64,000 nt of DNA. It comes from Nocardia carnea NBRC 14403. GTDB lineage: Bacteria; Actinomycetota; Actinomycetes; Mycobacteriales; Mycobacteriaceae. The notes under the pieces were generated by a model, which was given only the letters and a program-made list of their open reading frames with translations, did no database searches and was not told the origin of the DNA. The stretch is taken from NCBI RefSeq assembly GCF_000308515.1, contig NZ_BAFV01000039.1, positions 1 through 64,000 on the forward strand, written 5' to 3'. This document shows positions 8,159-17,572 of the stretch, piece after piece. Numbering within the stretch: the first letter of the stretch is position 1; every line of letters starts with the position of its first letter. The translations under genes and the position numbers were made by a program.

Positions 8159-9834
8159 TCCGCCTTACCCGCGGGACTGCGCATGATCTCGGGCCGGAAC
8201 ACCACTGCTTTCGGAAGTTTGTAGCGCGCGAGGGAATGCGCGGCATGGGCGACCAACTCGTCGAAAACGGCCGTGGCGCCCTCGACGAGCTCGACCACAG
8301 CCACCACCTCCTGGCCCCAGTGCTCGCTGGGGCGGCCGACCACGAGCACATCGGCGACGGCCGGATGCGAGGAGATCGCGACCTCCACCTCCTCGGCGAA
8401 GATCTTCTCACCGCCGGAGTTGATGGTGGCGGAGTCGCGGCCCAGTAATTCGATGGAACCATCGGTGAGCAGGCGGGCGCGGTCGCCGGGCAAGACGTAG
8501 CGCACGCCGTCGATCACTGGGAAGGTCGCCGCGGTCTTCTTCGGGTCTCCCTTGTAGCCGAGCGGGGTGAACCGGCGTTGCGCGAGCCAGCCGATTCCGT
8601 CGTGGCCCGGTTCGAGCGCGGTGCCGAAATCCTCGGCGACCACGCGGGTATCGGCGCCCGCCGAGAACTTCCCGGTCGAGACGAAACCCGCCGCGGATAC
8701 GTGATGCATCTGCGCCCCGGTCTCCGAGGAGCCGACACCGTCGAGCACGGCCAGTCCCGGCACCGCGGCGATCCAGCGTTCTTTGACGGCCGGGGTGAGC
8801 ACCGCGCCGCCGTTGGCGAGCGCCACCAGCGAGGACATATCCGCAGTTCCGGCCTCCACTGCGGCCAGGACCGGGCGCGCCATCGCATCGCCGACCACGA
8901 TGGCGACCGAGACCTTCTCCCGGTCGATGGTGCGCACGATCTCCGCGGCGTCGATCCGGTCGGTGACCGGGGACATGACGATCGTCTGTCCGCTGGTCAT
9001 TGCCGTGAGCACGGCCCACTGCGCGGCGCCGTGGATCAGCGGCGGGATCAGCAGCAGTTTCATCCCGGGATTGGCCCGCGTTCGTTCCGCGATTTCCTCG
9101 TAGGACCCGACGGTGGCGCCACTGTTGGCATCCCGGCCACCGCAGGCTCCCATATAGATATCGTGCTGGCGCCAGAGCACACCTTTCGGCATCCCGGTGG
9201 TGCCGCCGGTGTAGAGAACGTAGAGATCGTCCGGTGCGGGTTCGACCGGGAGCGGTTCCGGTTCGGTGGTGGCGAGCACTGTTTCGTAGTCGACGGCGCC
9301 GTCGAGCAGCTCGTTACCGGACGCGTCGGCGATCTGGATCAGTACCCGCAGCCCGGGCAGCTCCGGCAGTACTTCGGCGAGTGTCGGCGCGAACGCGGCA
9401 TGGTAGACCAGCGCGGTGGCGCCCGAATCGGCCAGCAGATATTGCAGTTCGTTCTCGACATAGCGGTAGTTGACATTGAACGGCGCCACCCGCGCCCGGA
9501 AGGCACCGATCATGCTCTCGACGAACTCCGGGCCGTTGTAGGCGTAGAGGCCCAGCAGGTCCTGTCCGACCTCGTGGCCGGCGAGATCGTGCCGTTCGGT
9601 ATGACAGCCCAGGCCCTGGGTGTGCAGGTAGGCCGCCAGTCGCCGGGAGCGGTCGGCGACCTGCGCATAGGTATGGCGGCGGTCGCCCTGCACGATCAGT
9701 TCCCGGTCCGGGACCACGCCGGCGGCGGTATCGGTGACGGATACGAGGCTGAACAGCTGTTCGGACCCTGTTGCGGAAGAAGGGGACAACGGTGGCTCCT
9801 CGTTCGTCTGATGCGGTGGCGTAGGCCGGTTCAC
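8119..9834 (-). CDS. acyl-CoA synthetase (FadD-like, AMP-forming)
   Basis: ANL-family ligase that activates a carboxylic acid to its CoA thioester through an acyl-adenylate. 571 residues; P-loop YTGGTTGMPKGV at about 208-219, the VGSSETGAQ core motif, GDRARLLTDGSIELLGRDS hinge, and SGGEKIFAEEVE with C-terminal RYKLPK catalytic Lys. It starts with GTG 9834 and overlaps the stop of the upstream aldehyde dehydrogenase by 4 bp (GTGA), so both belong to one operon that begins at 12305. It resembles mycobacterial FadD enzymes that act on cyclic or steroid-derived acids; the substrate is not predictable from sequence. Confidence 0.92.
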   Translation of the reverse strand: MNRPTPPHQTNEEPPLSPSSATGSEQLFSLVSVTDTAAGVVPDRELIVQGDRRHTYAQVADRSRRLAAYLHTQGLGCHTERHDLAGHEVGQDLLGLYAYNGPEFVESMIGAFRARVAPFNVNYRYVENELQYLLADSGATALVYHAAFAPTLAEVLPELPGLRVLIQIADASGNELLDGAVDYETVLATTEPEPLPVEPAPDDLYVLYTGGTTGMPKGVLWRQHDIYMGACGGRDANSGATVGSYEEIAERTRANPGMKLLLIPPLIHGAAQWAVLTAMTSGQTIVMSPVTDRIDAAEIVRTIDREKVSVAIVVGDAMARPVLAAVEAGTADMSSLVALANGGAVLTPAVKERWIAAVPGLAVLDGVGSSETGAQMHHVSAAGFVSTGKFSAGADTRVVAEDFGTALEPGHDGIGWLAQRRFTPLGYKGDPKKTAATFPVIDGVRYVLPGDRARLLTDGSIELLGRDSATINSGGEKIFAEEVEVAISSHPAVADVLVVGRPSEHWGQEVVAVVELVEGATAVFDELVAHAAHSLARYKLPKAVVFRPEIMRSPAGKADYRWAREQVAAES

Positions 9835-11474
9835 ATCCGGCGGGCTCTGGCCGGGCTGCCTGCAGCAGGCTCGGCCACCGGAGATACGCCGCGCGGCGCG
9901 GCACGGTCGCCGGCGGCGAAGTGGCGGGCGGCCGACGCGGTGGGGTTGTCCGGCGTCGGCGATACCGGGGCTGAGCGAAGCCGCCGGTGGGTGCGCCGGC
10001 GCGCGTTACGCAATGCGAGACCGACGAGGCGCCCGGTCCACCGGCCGAACGGCGGCGCGGCCAAGCTGGTGATCGGTATCGGCAGATCGGTGCCCACCAC
10101 CGTGCGGTAGTGGCTGAAGGTGTCGAATCCGGCCTTACCGTGGTAGGCCCCCATGCCGCTGTCGCCGACGCCACCGAACGGTGCGTCGTCGGGGAACATA
10201 TGGATGGCGAATTCGTTGCGCGCCACACCGCCGCTGCGCGTATTCGCGACGAAGGTGCGGAAATCGGCCCCGTCCGGCCCGAACCAGTAGGCCACCAGGG
10301 GCGCGGGTCGCCGGTTGATGTAGTCGACGACCTCACTCAGCTCCCGGTACGCCAGCACGGTCACGACCGGTCCGAATACTTCTTCCGAGGCGATGGCCAT
10401 CTCGTCGGTCACCTCGCGGATGATCGTCGGCGCGATCTTCCGCAGGTTCGGGTCGGGCAGAGTTTCGCCGGCCGGCGCGATCGGTTCGACGCGGGCGCCG
10501 CGCTCGCGGGCGTCGTCGATCAGACGCACGACACGCTCGTAGTTCGCTGTGTTCACCACGGCGGTGTAGTCAGCGTTACCGAGTATCTCGGGAAACATCC
10601 GCCGCCAGGCACCGGCCAGGGCGTCGGCGAAGGGATCCATCCGGTCCTGCGGCACCAGCACATAATCCGGGCAGACGCAGACCTGACCACCGTTGACCAT
10701 CCGGGCCCGGGCGATCCGGTCCGCGGCCCGGTCGAGATCGGCGTCGGCGGCCACGACCACCGGGTTCTTTCCCCCGAGTTCCAGCGTGACCGGTACCAGA
10801 TTCCGTGCCGCGGCCCGCTGCACCAGCCGGCCGACCCGGGTGGAGCCGGTGAAAAACAAGTGGTCGAACGGGAGTTCGGTGAAGGCCGCACCCACCTCCG
10901 GGCCGCCGGTGACGACAGCGAGCTCGGATTCGTCGAAATACTGCGCCGCCAGCCGCCGCGTGAGTTCTGCGGTGTGCCCGGTGACCTCCGACATCTTGAT
11001 CATGACACGGTTTCCGGCGGCGAACGCGGTCGCGGCGGGCAGAATCACCAGGTTGAGGGGGAAGTTCCACGGGCCGACTATGCCGACCACGCCGAGCGGG
11101 CACGGCCGGACCTCCGCGCGGATTCCGTACAGGCGGGCCGTCCGGCCGGGCCGGCGCGGTCGCATCCAGCGGGCCAGGTGGGAACGCACATATTCGATCG
11201 CGGTGAGCATGCCCATGATTTCCGCGAACAGGATGCCGGTGCGGGACCGCGTACCGAAATCTGCGACGAGAGCGCCGACGTAGGCATCGGTGTTGTCCAG
11301 GATCATCGCGATCAACCGGTCGATACGGTCCCGGCGGACCGCGGCGCTCGGCGGACCCTCGCGCAGAAACGCCTGCCGCTGGTTCGCCAGGATCGCGGCC
11401 GGATCACGACACTCGGCCGCCGATACGCCTGTCGCGTGCTTGTCCATGAACGTATCAGGGGTCCTGCTGTTCAT
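9831..11474 (-). CDS. NAD(P)-dependent aldehyde dehydrogenase (coniferyl-aldehyde dehydrogenase-like)
   Basis: Class-3-type aldehyde dehydrogenase, 547 residues. PWNFPLNL forms the cofactor cleft, FFTGSTRVG binds the cofactor, the general base is Glu232 in LELGGKN and the nucleophile Cys266 in GGQVCVCPD. The catalytic domain ends with GGVGDSGMGAYHGKAGFDTFSH. About 80 extra residues follow, Arg/Pro/Ala-rich (NARRRTHRRLRS), of unknown use. Second gene of the minus-strand operon 12305-8119, 21 bp after the dehydrogenase gene. It probably oxidises an aldehyde intermediate to the acid taken by the adjacent synthetase (inference from overlap). Confidence 0.92.
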   Translation of the reverse strand: MNSRTPDTFMDKHATGVSAAECRDPAAILANQRQAFLREGPPSAAVRRDRIDRLIAMILDNTDAYVGALVADFGTRSRTGILFAEIMGMLTAIEYVRSHLARWMRPRRPGRTARLYGIRAEVRPCPLGVVGIVGPWNFPLNLVILPAATAFAAGNRVMIKMSEVTGHTAELTRRLAAQYFDESELAVVTGGPEVGAAFTELPFDHLFFTGSTRVGRLVQRAAARNLVPVTLELGGKNPVVVAADADLDRAADRIARARMVNGGQVCVCPDYVLVPQDRMDPFADALAGAWRRMFPEILGNADYTAVVNTANYERVVRLIDDARERGARVEPIAPAGETLPDPNLRKIAPTIIREVTDEMAIASEEVFGPVVTVLAYRELSEVVDYINRRPAPLVAYWFGPDGADFRTFVANTRSGGVARNEFAIHMFPDDAPFGGVGDSGMGAYHGKAGFDTFSHYRTVVGTDLPIPITSLAAPPFGRWTGRLVGLALRNARRRTHRRLRSAPVSPTPDNPTASAARHFAAGDRAAPRGVSPVAEPAAGSPARARRM

Positions 11475-11495
11475 AGTGCGTACTTTCCGTTGGGG

Positions 11496-12305
11496 CTAAC
11501 CGAGGTCGAAGGGACCACCGTCGATAACGGCGCCGAGCCGGCCGATATCGATGCCGAGGTCGGCCGCCGCCGCCCGGCAGGCCGCCATATCCTTGCGCAG
11601 GAACGGGGCCGCCACCTGTTCGAACTCGGCCAGGCCCCCGGTCAGTCCGATCGAATTCGCGGCGAAGCTACGGCCGCTCGAGACGGCCAGCGCGTCCAGC
11701 AGCTGTTTCTCCCCGATGCCGAGGTGTGTGCCCAGTTCCAGGGCGGCCGCGACCATCTGGGCGTTCGCCGCGAACAGGGCGTTGTTCACCAGCTTCACGC
11801 TCAACGCCGTGCCCAGCGCGCCGGTGGCGATGATGGTGCTCGCATAGGTTTCGAGCACCGGCCGGGCCCGCGCGACCGCCGCCCCGGCACCGCCGAGCAG
11901 AACGGTCAGTTTTCCGGCGGAGATATCGTCGGCGGAACCGCTCACCGGCCCGTCCAGCAGCGTCGGTCCGCCGAGGTTCCGCGCGGCCAGGCCGGTCACG
12001 GTGGTGACGGTGCCGGTTGTGTGCGATACGACGACGGCGTCCGGCCGGGCCGCGGCGAACACTCCGTCCGGACCGCCGAGGACTTCGACGAGCTGGGTGT
12101 CGGAGAACAGGCACAGGATCACGACATCAGCGGATGCGGCGGCCTCGGCGATCGAATCCACCACCGTGGCCCCGCCGGCGCGTAGTCGCTCCCGTACCGG
12201 TTCCCGCCTGGCGTACACCTGCACCCGATAGCCCGCGGCGACCATCCGGTACACCATCGGCTCCCCCATCCGGCCCGCTCCGACAAACCCGACGACCTGC
12301 GACAT
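11496..12305 (-). CDS. NAD(P)-dependent oxidoreductase, 3-hydroxyisobutyrate dehydrogenase family
   Basis: Beta-hydroxyacid dehydrogenase with Rossmann motif GFVGAGRMGEPM at the N-terminus, substrate loop DGPVSGSADDISAGKLTVLL and catalytic Lys in LSVKLVNNALFAAN, which is the family signature. About 269 residues. ATG 12305 is preferred because AGGAG lies 5 nt upstream; the ORF can also start at GTG 12311. First gene of the operon that continues to the aldehyde dehydrogenase and acyl-CoA synthetase. The promoter carries the 12-bp-phased operator at 12370-12398. Confidence 0.9.
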   Translation of the reverse strand: MSQVVGFVGAGRMGEPMVYRMVAAGYRVQVYARREPVRERLRAGGATVVDSIAEAAASADVVILCLFSDTQLVEVLGGPDGVFAAARPDAVVVSHTTGTVTTVTGLAARNLGGPTLLDGPVSGSADDISAGKLTVLLGGAGAAVARARPVLETYASTIIATGALGTALSVKLVNNALFAANAQMVAAALELGTHLGIGEKQLLDALAVSSGRSFAANSIGLTGGLAEFEQVAAPFLRKDMAACRAAAADLGIDIGRLGAVIDGGPFDLG

Positions 12306-12369
12306 CGGCACTCCTCACCCGCGGTCGGCGCGAGCTCGCCGCCTGGCGGCCCGGCGGGGCAACCTGCGA

Positions 12370-12398
12370 ACAGATACACATCCAGTAATGGCAACAGT
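12370..12398. promoter_or_regulatory. operator A of the catabolic regulon (three 12-bp-phased boxes)
   Basis: Boxes ACAGA (12370), CCAGT (12382) and ACAGT (12394) are exactly 12 bp apart. The same AC-N-GT boxes with the same spacing occur before five other transcription units in 12-23 kb. It lies between the divergent genes starting at 12305 (minus) and 12595 (plus) and may control either or both. This is the weakest copy. Confidence 0.6.
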
Positions 12399-12594
12399 AA
12401 CATTCGGAAACGACACCGGAATGGGGGTTCACGAATTCCATTGGGGGCGCATACGTCCGATGACCCACACGGCTTCGACTGTTGTCCGACCGTGGTGTCG
12501 AGAGGCACAGCGGATCGGCAGGTTCGGCTGGATGTCAGCCCAGCATTCCGCTCCGGCACCACACCGGTCGCGATCTCTACCTAGGCTCCGGTTC

Positions 12595-13434
12595 ATGCGC
12601 AGCACACTTGTTCGGGGCATCGTGACCTCTTGCATGACTGTCGTCGCCCTACTCGCGCAGGTGCAACCCGCGTCCGGCGCCCCCTCGGCCTCGGCGGCCG
12701 CCGCCTGCGGCGAACAACTCGACGCCACCGAGGTGTCCGAAATCGTCACCCTCGCCGACCTCGAGACCCTGCCGGGTGGCCCATCGCTGCCACGACTGGA
12801 GGTCACCGCCGACCGCCTGAACAAGATCACCGAAATCCTTGCCCGGCACAAGGACCGCCGCGCGACATTCGCGCTCGGCCTGGACGCCCTCGAACAGGTC
12901 GCCATACTGCCACTGCAGCGAAACGAATCGGAGTTCGACGACCCCGACTACGCCCACCGGCTCAGTATCGAGGTGATGAGCCGGTTCCTGCGGAACCTGC
13001 ACGGGGAGTTCACCGGCGGTGACGTCGAGCCGCATTGGGCGCGCCACTTCGAACTGGCCCACAATTGCGACCTTTCGCTCGGACACGTGACGATGGCCGG
13101 ATACAACGCTCACTTCACCGTGGACATGCCGCACGTGGTCGCCGCGATCGGTTCCCGGCCGGCGAACGCACGCGACTATTTCACCGTCCTCGATACGATC
13201 TCGGCCGGCAGAGACGTTATCGTCGCCCCGACCGAGGCAGTCTTCGGCGCCGCCGTGCGGCCTGCACTCGACTTACTGGCAGGCGACAGAATCGCCAGAA
13301 TCGGCTTCAACGGCTTCAATGCGATCAACTTCGCCACCGGCATGGCATTACAGAGCGCGATCCTGCGCGGCGCGACCGAAGCCGAGATAAACCTGGCGTG
13401 GCGAGCCATCGATGCTGCCGTGAAAGTCCTCTGA
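12595..13434 (+). CDS. secreted DUF5995 family protein
   Basis: About 280 residues. ATG 12595 starts a Sec-type signal peptide: MRSTLVRGIVTSCMTVVALL, then QVQPASGAPSASAAAA with a probable Ala-x-Ala cleavage site. The mature part contains RLEVTADRLNKITEILARHK, ATFALGLDALEQVAI and FELAHNCDLSLGHVTMAGYN, and NAHFTVDMPHVV, typical of DUF5995. The conserved histidines and acidic residues (HxxxAH, NAHFTxD) suggest metal binding or hydrolysis, but no activity is established to my knowledge. A longer in-frame ORF upstream is rejected because it would put the signal peptide internally. It is divergent from the operon at 12305 with operator A between them. Confidence 0.82.
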   Translation: MRSTLVRGIVTSCMTVVALLAQVQPASGAPSASAAAACGEQLDATEVSEIVTLADLETLPGGPSLPRLEVTADRLNKITEILARHKDRRATFALGLDALEQVAILPLQRNESEFDDPDYAHRLSIEVMSRFLRNLHGEFTGGDVEPHWARHFELAHNCDLSLGHVTMAGYNAHFTVDMPHVVAAIGSRPANARDYFTVLDTISAGRDVIVAPTEAVFGAAVRPALDLLAGDRIARIGFNGFNAINFATGMALQSAILRGATEAEINLAWRAIDAAVKVL

Positions 13435-13452
13435 ACCGCACTAACTCCCGCT

Positions 13453-13481
13453 ACAGTAACGCCTACGGTTACTCCTACCGT
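13453..13481 (+). promoter_or_regulatory. operator B of the catabolic regulon (three 12-bp-phased boxes)
   Basis: Boxes ACAGT (13453), ACGGT (13465) and ACCGT (13477), each starting 12 bp after the last, lie between the DUF5995 gene and the aldehyde dehydrogenase at 13528. The second and third boxes form ACGGTT-N5-TACCGT, an imperfect 17-bp inverted repeat of a size common for TetR-type operators. It is about 45 bp before the start codon, a good position for repression. Confidence 0.75.
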
Positions 13482-13527
13482 ACGATCTCTTCATCGGTGG
13501 AAGAACGCCGCCGGACGGGAGGCAGAT

Positions 13528-15069
13528 GTGGGCGAGATCGACGAACAGAACGATGCCCCCAGCCTGGAACTGGGTCGCCGGGCCGGAGAACGCTGTGAAA
13601 CCCGGATGCTCATCGATGCGGAACTGGTACCGGCCGCCTCGGGCGAAACGTTCGACAATGTCAGCCCGGCCACCGGGCAGGTACTCGGCAGTACGGCCGC
13701 GGCAGGTGCCGAGGATATGCTGCGCGCGATCGCCGCGGCCCGGCGCGGCTTCGACGCGACCGACTGGTCCACGAACCGCGCCCTGCGGCAGCGGTGCCTG
13801 GAACAACTCCAGCAGGCCCTCGAATCCGAGAGCGAAGCCCTGCGCGAGGAACTCGTCGCCGAGGCCGGCTGCCCGATCGCCACCACACGGATCGCCCAGC
13901 TGGACTGGCCACTGGCCGAAGCACTGCGTTATCCGGCCCACCTGATCGACGAATTCCCCTGGGAGCGTGAACTGGAGGGCGGTGGCCTGTTCGGCCACCG
14001 CAACGTACGCACGGTCGTCCAGGAGCCGGTGGGCGTGGTCGGCGCGATCTGCCCGTCGAACTTCCCGATCGAGGTCGTACTCAACAAGCTGGGACCGGCG
14101 CTCGCCGCAGGCAACACAGTGGTACTGAAACCGGACCCGAACACGCCGTGGAACGCGACCCGGCTCGGGCGGCTCGTCGCCGAGCGCACCGATATCCCTG
14201 CCGGGGTGGTGAATATCGTGCCGACCCCGTCCAACGAGGTCGCCGAATTGCTGGCCACCGATCCGCGGGTCGATCTGATCTCGTTCACGGGTTCGACCGC
14301 GGTCGGCCGCATGCTCATGCGGCGGGGCGCGGACACCATGAAACGGACCTTTCTCGAACTGGGCGGCAAATCCGCGCTCGTTGTGCTCGAGGACGCCGAC
14401 CCCCGGGCCGCCCTGCGCAGCGCGGCCGGTGTGTGCGTGCACGCCGGGCAGGCCTGTGCCGCAACGAGCCGGATGCTCGTGCACAGGTCCATTTTCGACG
14501 AGATGGTCGCCGGTGTCGCTGCCGCGTTCGACGGGGTCGCGGTGGGCGACCCGGCACTACCGGAAACCATCGTGGGGCCGTTGATCAGCGCGGCGCAGCG
14601 CACCAAGGTGCTCGACGCCTACGAGCGGGCGGTACGCGACGGCGCCCGCCTGATCACCGGCGGCGGCGAACCGAAAGACCTGCCTGCACATCTGACCGGC
14701 GGTCACTACGTCGAACCGACCGTATTCGTCTGCGAGGATCCGAGCCTGTCCATCGCGCGGGACGAAATCTTCGGCCCCGTCCTGGTGATGACCCCCTTCG
14801 CCGACGACGACGAGGCGGTACGCCTCGCCAACGACAGCCCCTACGGCCTCGCCGGCGCGGTGCTGTCCGCCTCGGCCGAGCGCGGGATGGCGATCGCGCG
14901 CCGGGTACGGGCCGGCGCCATCGGGGTCAACGGCGGCATGTTCTACGGCGCCGACGCCCCGTTCGGCGGCTACAAGAACAGCGGCGTCGGTCGCCAGTGC
15001 GGCCTGGAGGGCTTCCAGCAGTACCTCGAGACGAAAACCATCGGCTACCGAACACCGGCCCGCCGCTGA
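13528..15069 (+). CDS. NAD(P)-dependent aldehyde dehydrogenase
   Basis: 513 residues, starting at GTG 13528 with GGAGG about 8 nt upstream. CPSNFPIEV, SFTGSTAVGRML, general base Glu277 in LELGGKS and nucleophile Cys310 in HAGQACAATSRM are all present, then EIFGPVLVMTPF and PFGGYKNSGVGRQCG near the end. It is a complete class-1/2-type enzyme. It is transcribed alone, with operator B in its promoter, and faces the enoyl-CoA hydratase gene tail to tail (20 bp apart). A second aldehyde-oxidising step in the same pathway is the simplest reading. Confidence 0.93.
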   Translation: MGEIDEQNDAPSLELGRRAGERCETRMLIDAELVPAASGETFDNVSPATGQVLGSTAAAGAEDMLRAIAAARRGFDATDWSTNRALRQRCLEQLQQALESESEALREELVAEAGCPIATTRIAQLDWPLAEALRYPAHLIDEFPWERELEGGGLFGHRNVRTVVQEPVGVVGAICPSNFPIEVVLNKLGPALAAGNTVVLKPDPNTPWNATRLGRLVAERTDIPAGVVNIVPTPSNEVAELLATDPRVDLISFTGSTAVGRMLMRRGADTMKRTFLELGGKSALVVLEDADPRAALRSAAGVCVHAGQACAATSRMLVHRSIFDEMVAGVAAAFDGVAVGDPALPETIVGPLISAAQRTKVLDAYERAVRDGARLITGGGEPKDLPAHLTGGHYVEPTVFVCEDPSLSIARDEIFGPVLVMTPFADDDEAVRLANDSPYGLAGAVLSASAERGMAIARRVRAGAIGVNGGMFYGADAPFGGYKNSGVGRQCGLEGFQQYLETKTIGYRTPARR

Positions 15070-15089
15070 ACACGGCCGGGGCGCTCGCT

Positions 15090-15851
15090 TCACTCGCCGG
15101 TCCACCGTGGCGGTCGTTTCTCGAAGAACGCGCCGACCCCCTCGCTGACATCGCGCGAGGTCAACAGTCGCTGATGCGCGGCATTCGACCGTGCCCATGC
15201 CGCGGTTTCGTCTCCGTGGATCTCGTGGTTGACGAGGGCGAGCGCCTCACGAACGGCCAGCGGTGCATTGCCGCAGATCTCGTCCGCGAGGGCTACGGCG
15301 GCGTCGAGGGCGCCGCCCGGCTCGGTCAGCTCGTTCACCAAACCCAGATTCTCGGCGCGCTGGGCCGACAGGTCCCGTCCGGTCAGCAGCATTTCCCGGG
15401 CAATATTCGCAGGCAGAACCCGGGCGGCCCGGAATGCTCCGCCGAAATCCGGCACGAGACCGCGTTTCGGCTCGGGCAAACCGAATCGCGCGGTCCGCGA
15501 GGCTACGACGAGGTCGCAGCTCAGCACGAGTTCGAAGCCGCCACCGAGCGCGAAACCTTCGACCGCCGCGATGAGTGGCTTGGTGCGCCGGCGCTGGATG
15601 AGTCCGCCGATTCCGCCCCGGGGCGTGGGCTCGCCGGGGCCGGTGGCCAAGTCGGCGCCGGCGCAGAAGAACTCCGCACCGCCCGTGAGCACCGCGCACC
15701 ACAGATCGGGATCGTCCTCGAATTCGTTGAACGCGGCGTCCAGACCGGCGGTGATGGACGCGTCGATGGCATTACGTTTCGCCGCCCGCGTCATCGTGAT
15801 GATCTGCACGCGGTCGCGCCGTTCGACAACGACAGCGTCCAGGCCGGTCAC
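15090..15851 (-). CDS. enoyl-CoA hydratase/isomerase family protein
   Basis: Crotonase-fold enzyme of 253 residues with GTG start at 15851. The CoA and oxyanion motifs are clear: AAKRNAIDASI, FCAGADL (oxyanion hole) and EGFALGGGFELVLSCDLVVA, then ARFGLPEPKRGLVPDFGGAF. The first catalytic Glu position (GGGFE) is kept and an acidic residue occurs in LPEPKRGL. The C-terminus WARSNAAHQRLLTSRDVSEG with FFEKRPPRW is typical. It lies 188 bp downstream of the carboxyltransferase gene on the same strand and is probably cotranscribed from the promoter with operator C. Likely role: hydration or ring-opening step of CoA-ester catabolism. Confidence 0.92.
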   Translation of the reverse strand: MTGLDAVVVERRDRVQIITMTRAAKRNAIDASITAGLDAAFNEFEDDPDLWCAVLTGGAEFFCAGADLATGPGEPTPRGGIGGLIQRRRTKPLIAAVEGFALGGGFELVLSCDLVVASRTARFGLPEPKRGLVPDFGGAFRAARVLPANIAREMLLTGRDLSAQRAENLGLVNELTEPGGALDAAVALADEICGNAPLAVREALALVNHEIHGDETAAWARSNAAHQRLLTSRDVSEGVGAFFEKRPPRWTGE

Positions 15852-16039
15852 GATACGACCTTCGGGTCAGCGAGATCGGTCATCCGAGGGCGGCGGTCGG
15901 GCATCGTTCGTCCTTCGCGGTAGGAGCTTGTCGCTGCCGGAAACTGTGCCACAACCACAACGCTGCGAAATACTGCGACGGCTCATCGAGTTCTCCGGCG
16001 CCGTATCCCGGCGCCCTGTCCACCCGAGGCGCACCCGGT

Positions 16040-17536
16040 TCACGGAACGATTGCGGAGCGCGTCACCGGTTGCGGTGCTTCCTGTCGCGCGAAGATCCCG
16101 CGCCGCAGGGCGGTCAGCAAGGCATCGCGCGTCTCGTCCGGGCGGATGAGTTCGTCGAAACCCATATGTTCGGCCGAGTGGTAGGACGCCAGTAATTCCA
16201 TTTCCCGCAATTGCGCCGCGATATCCTCGTCCGCGCCCGAGGCCAGCCCGAGGGCCGCCGCGCTCATCGCCCCCATGGTCGCGCCGGGGTAGGCGAAGGT
16301 CGCTGTCTGATCGTCGAAACTGATGAGCGACATGACCATCGAACCGAATCCGTAGGCCTTACGGAGCGTGACGTGCAGTTTGATCGTGGTCGCCGTGGTC
16401 TGAGCGACGAACATCCGGGCGCCCGCGCGCAGCACACCCTCGCGTTCGGATTCACTACCGGGCAGCATGCCGGGATTGTCGGCGAGGAACACCAGCGGCA
16501 GATGGAAGGAATCCGCCACCGAAATGAAATGCGCGGCCTTGTCGGCGGCGGCGGTATCTATCGAACCGGCGAGTACCTGCGGCTGGTTGGCGACCACCGC
16601 CACCGGATGCCCTCCGAGATGGGCCAGGGCGCAGACGATCGCGGTGCCGTAGCCGGGCTGGACCTCGAACCAGTCGGGGGTGTCGAAGACAGCGTCGAGG
16701 ACAGCCCGGATGTCGTAGGTGTTGCGGTTGTCCCGCGAGATGATGTCCAGCAGTTCCGGGGTCGGCCGCGGCTCGGTGGAATCGTCGGAGAGCAGCGCGG
16801 GCGGATACGACCACGCGCTGGACGGGAAATAGGACAGATACCGCCGGATATCGTCGAGCACGTCTTCGTCGTCGTCGGCCAGGTTGTGGATGAGGCCGCT
16901 CGGCACGGCTACACCGGGGCCGCCGAGATCCTCCTTGCTGATGTCCTCACCCGTCGACTCCCGCACCACCGGCGGTCCCGCGGTGAAGATGGCACCTTGC
17001 CGGCTCATGATCGCGAAATCGGATACCGGGGCGATGAGCGCGCCGTGGCCGGCCGACGCTCCGAGCACCCCGGTGACCATCGGCACCCGGCCCGAACACC
17101 GGGCCTGGGCGAGTAGATCGGTGGGTGTCCGCCCGTAGTGTGCGCCGGTGGGCCGGAACCCCGCGCCCTCCAGCAGCATCACCAGCGGGACCTTGTTTCG
17201 TACCGCAAGCTCGGCAAGGCGATAGCGTTTGGCGTTGCTACCCGGTGCGATGGTTCCCGCCACGGTGGTGAAATCCTCGGCGCCGACCATAACCGGTGCC
17301 CCATCGATCAGGCCCGCACCGGTGACGACGGCGTCGGCGGCGATTTCACCGCCGACCAGCGAGCCGAACTCCTGGAACGTCCCGGGATCGAGCAGATGCG
17401 TGATCCGCTCCCGCGCCGTCAGCTTGCCCTTCGCCCGATGTTTGGCCACCCGCTCGGGACCGCCCATGGCCGCCGACCGTTCCCGGCGGCCGTCGAGATC
17501 CTCGAGCGTTTCCTTCCAGCCTCGCGCATTCGTCAT
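16040..17536 (-). CDS. acyl-CoA carboxylase beta (carboxyltransferase) subunit-like protein
   Basis: 498 residues with both crotonase-like halves of a biotin-dependent carboxyltransferase: AKHRAKGKLTARERI and LLDPGTFQEFGSLVGG at the N-terminus, LLEGAGFRPTGAHYGRTPTD, and in the C-terminal half NQPQVLAGSIDTAAADKAAH with FLADNPGMLPGSESEREGVL. Actinobacterial AccD/MccB-type enzymes carboxylate acetyl-, propionyl- or branched acyl-CoA together with a biotin carboxylase alpha subunit, which is not in the window. The active-site loop AYGFGSMVM replaces the usual AYGGAY-like stretch, so the substrate may be unusual, or it may act as a decarboxylase-type transferase. Operator C lies about 300 bp upstream. 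Confidence 0.88.
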   Translation of the reverse strand: MTNARGWKETLEDLDGRRERSAAMGGPERVAKHRAKGKLTARERITHLLDPGTFQEFGSLVGGEIAADAVVTGAGLIDGAPVMVGAEDFTTVAGTIAPGSNAKRYRLAELAVRNKVPLVMLLEGAGFRPTGAHYGRTPTDLLAQARCSGRVPMVTGVLGASAGHGALIAPVSDFAIMSRQGAIFTAGPPVVRESTGEDISKEDLGGPGVAVPSGLIHNLADDDEDVLDDIRRYLSYFPSSAWSYPPALLSDDSTEPRPTPELLDIISRDNRNTYDIRAVLDAVFDTPDWFEVQPGYGTAIVCALAHLGGHPVAVVANQPQVLAGSIDTAAADKAAHFISVADSFHLPLVFLADNPGMLPGSESEREGVLRAGARMFVAQTTATTIKLHVTLRKAYGFGSMVMSLISFDDQTATFAYPGATMGAMSAAALGLASGADEDIAAQLREMELLASYHSAEHMGFDELIRPDETRDALLTALRRGIFARQEAPQPVTRSAIVP

Positions 17537-17572
17537 TCTTGTCCCTCTCAGCGCAATGGTCGGCCCATCGCA

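Noticed and set aside
9987..12185. A 732-codon open frame on the plus strand opposite the aldehyde dehydrogenase and dehydrogenase genes
   Set aside because: It is rich in Arg, Gly, His and Asp, as expected of a shadow frame in high-GC DNA, has no domain and covers well-supported genes on the other strand.
12388..12594. Longer start for the DUF5995 protein at 12388
   Set aside because: It would place the signal peptide in the interior and would overlap operator A.
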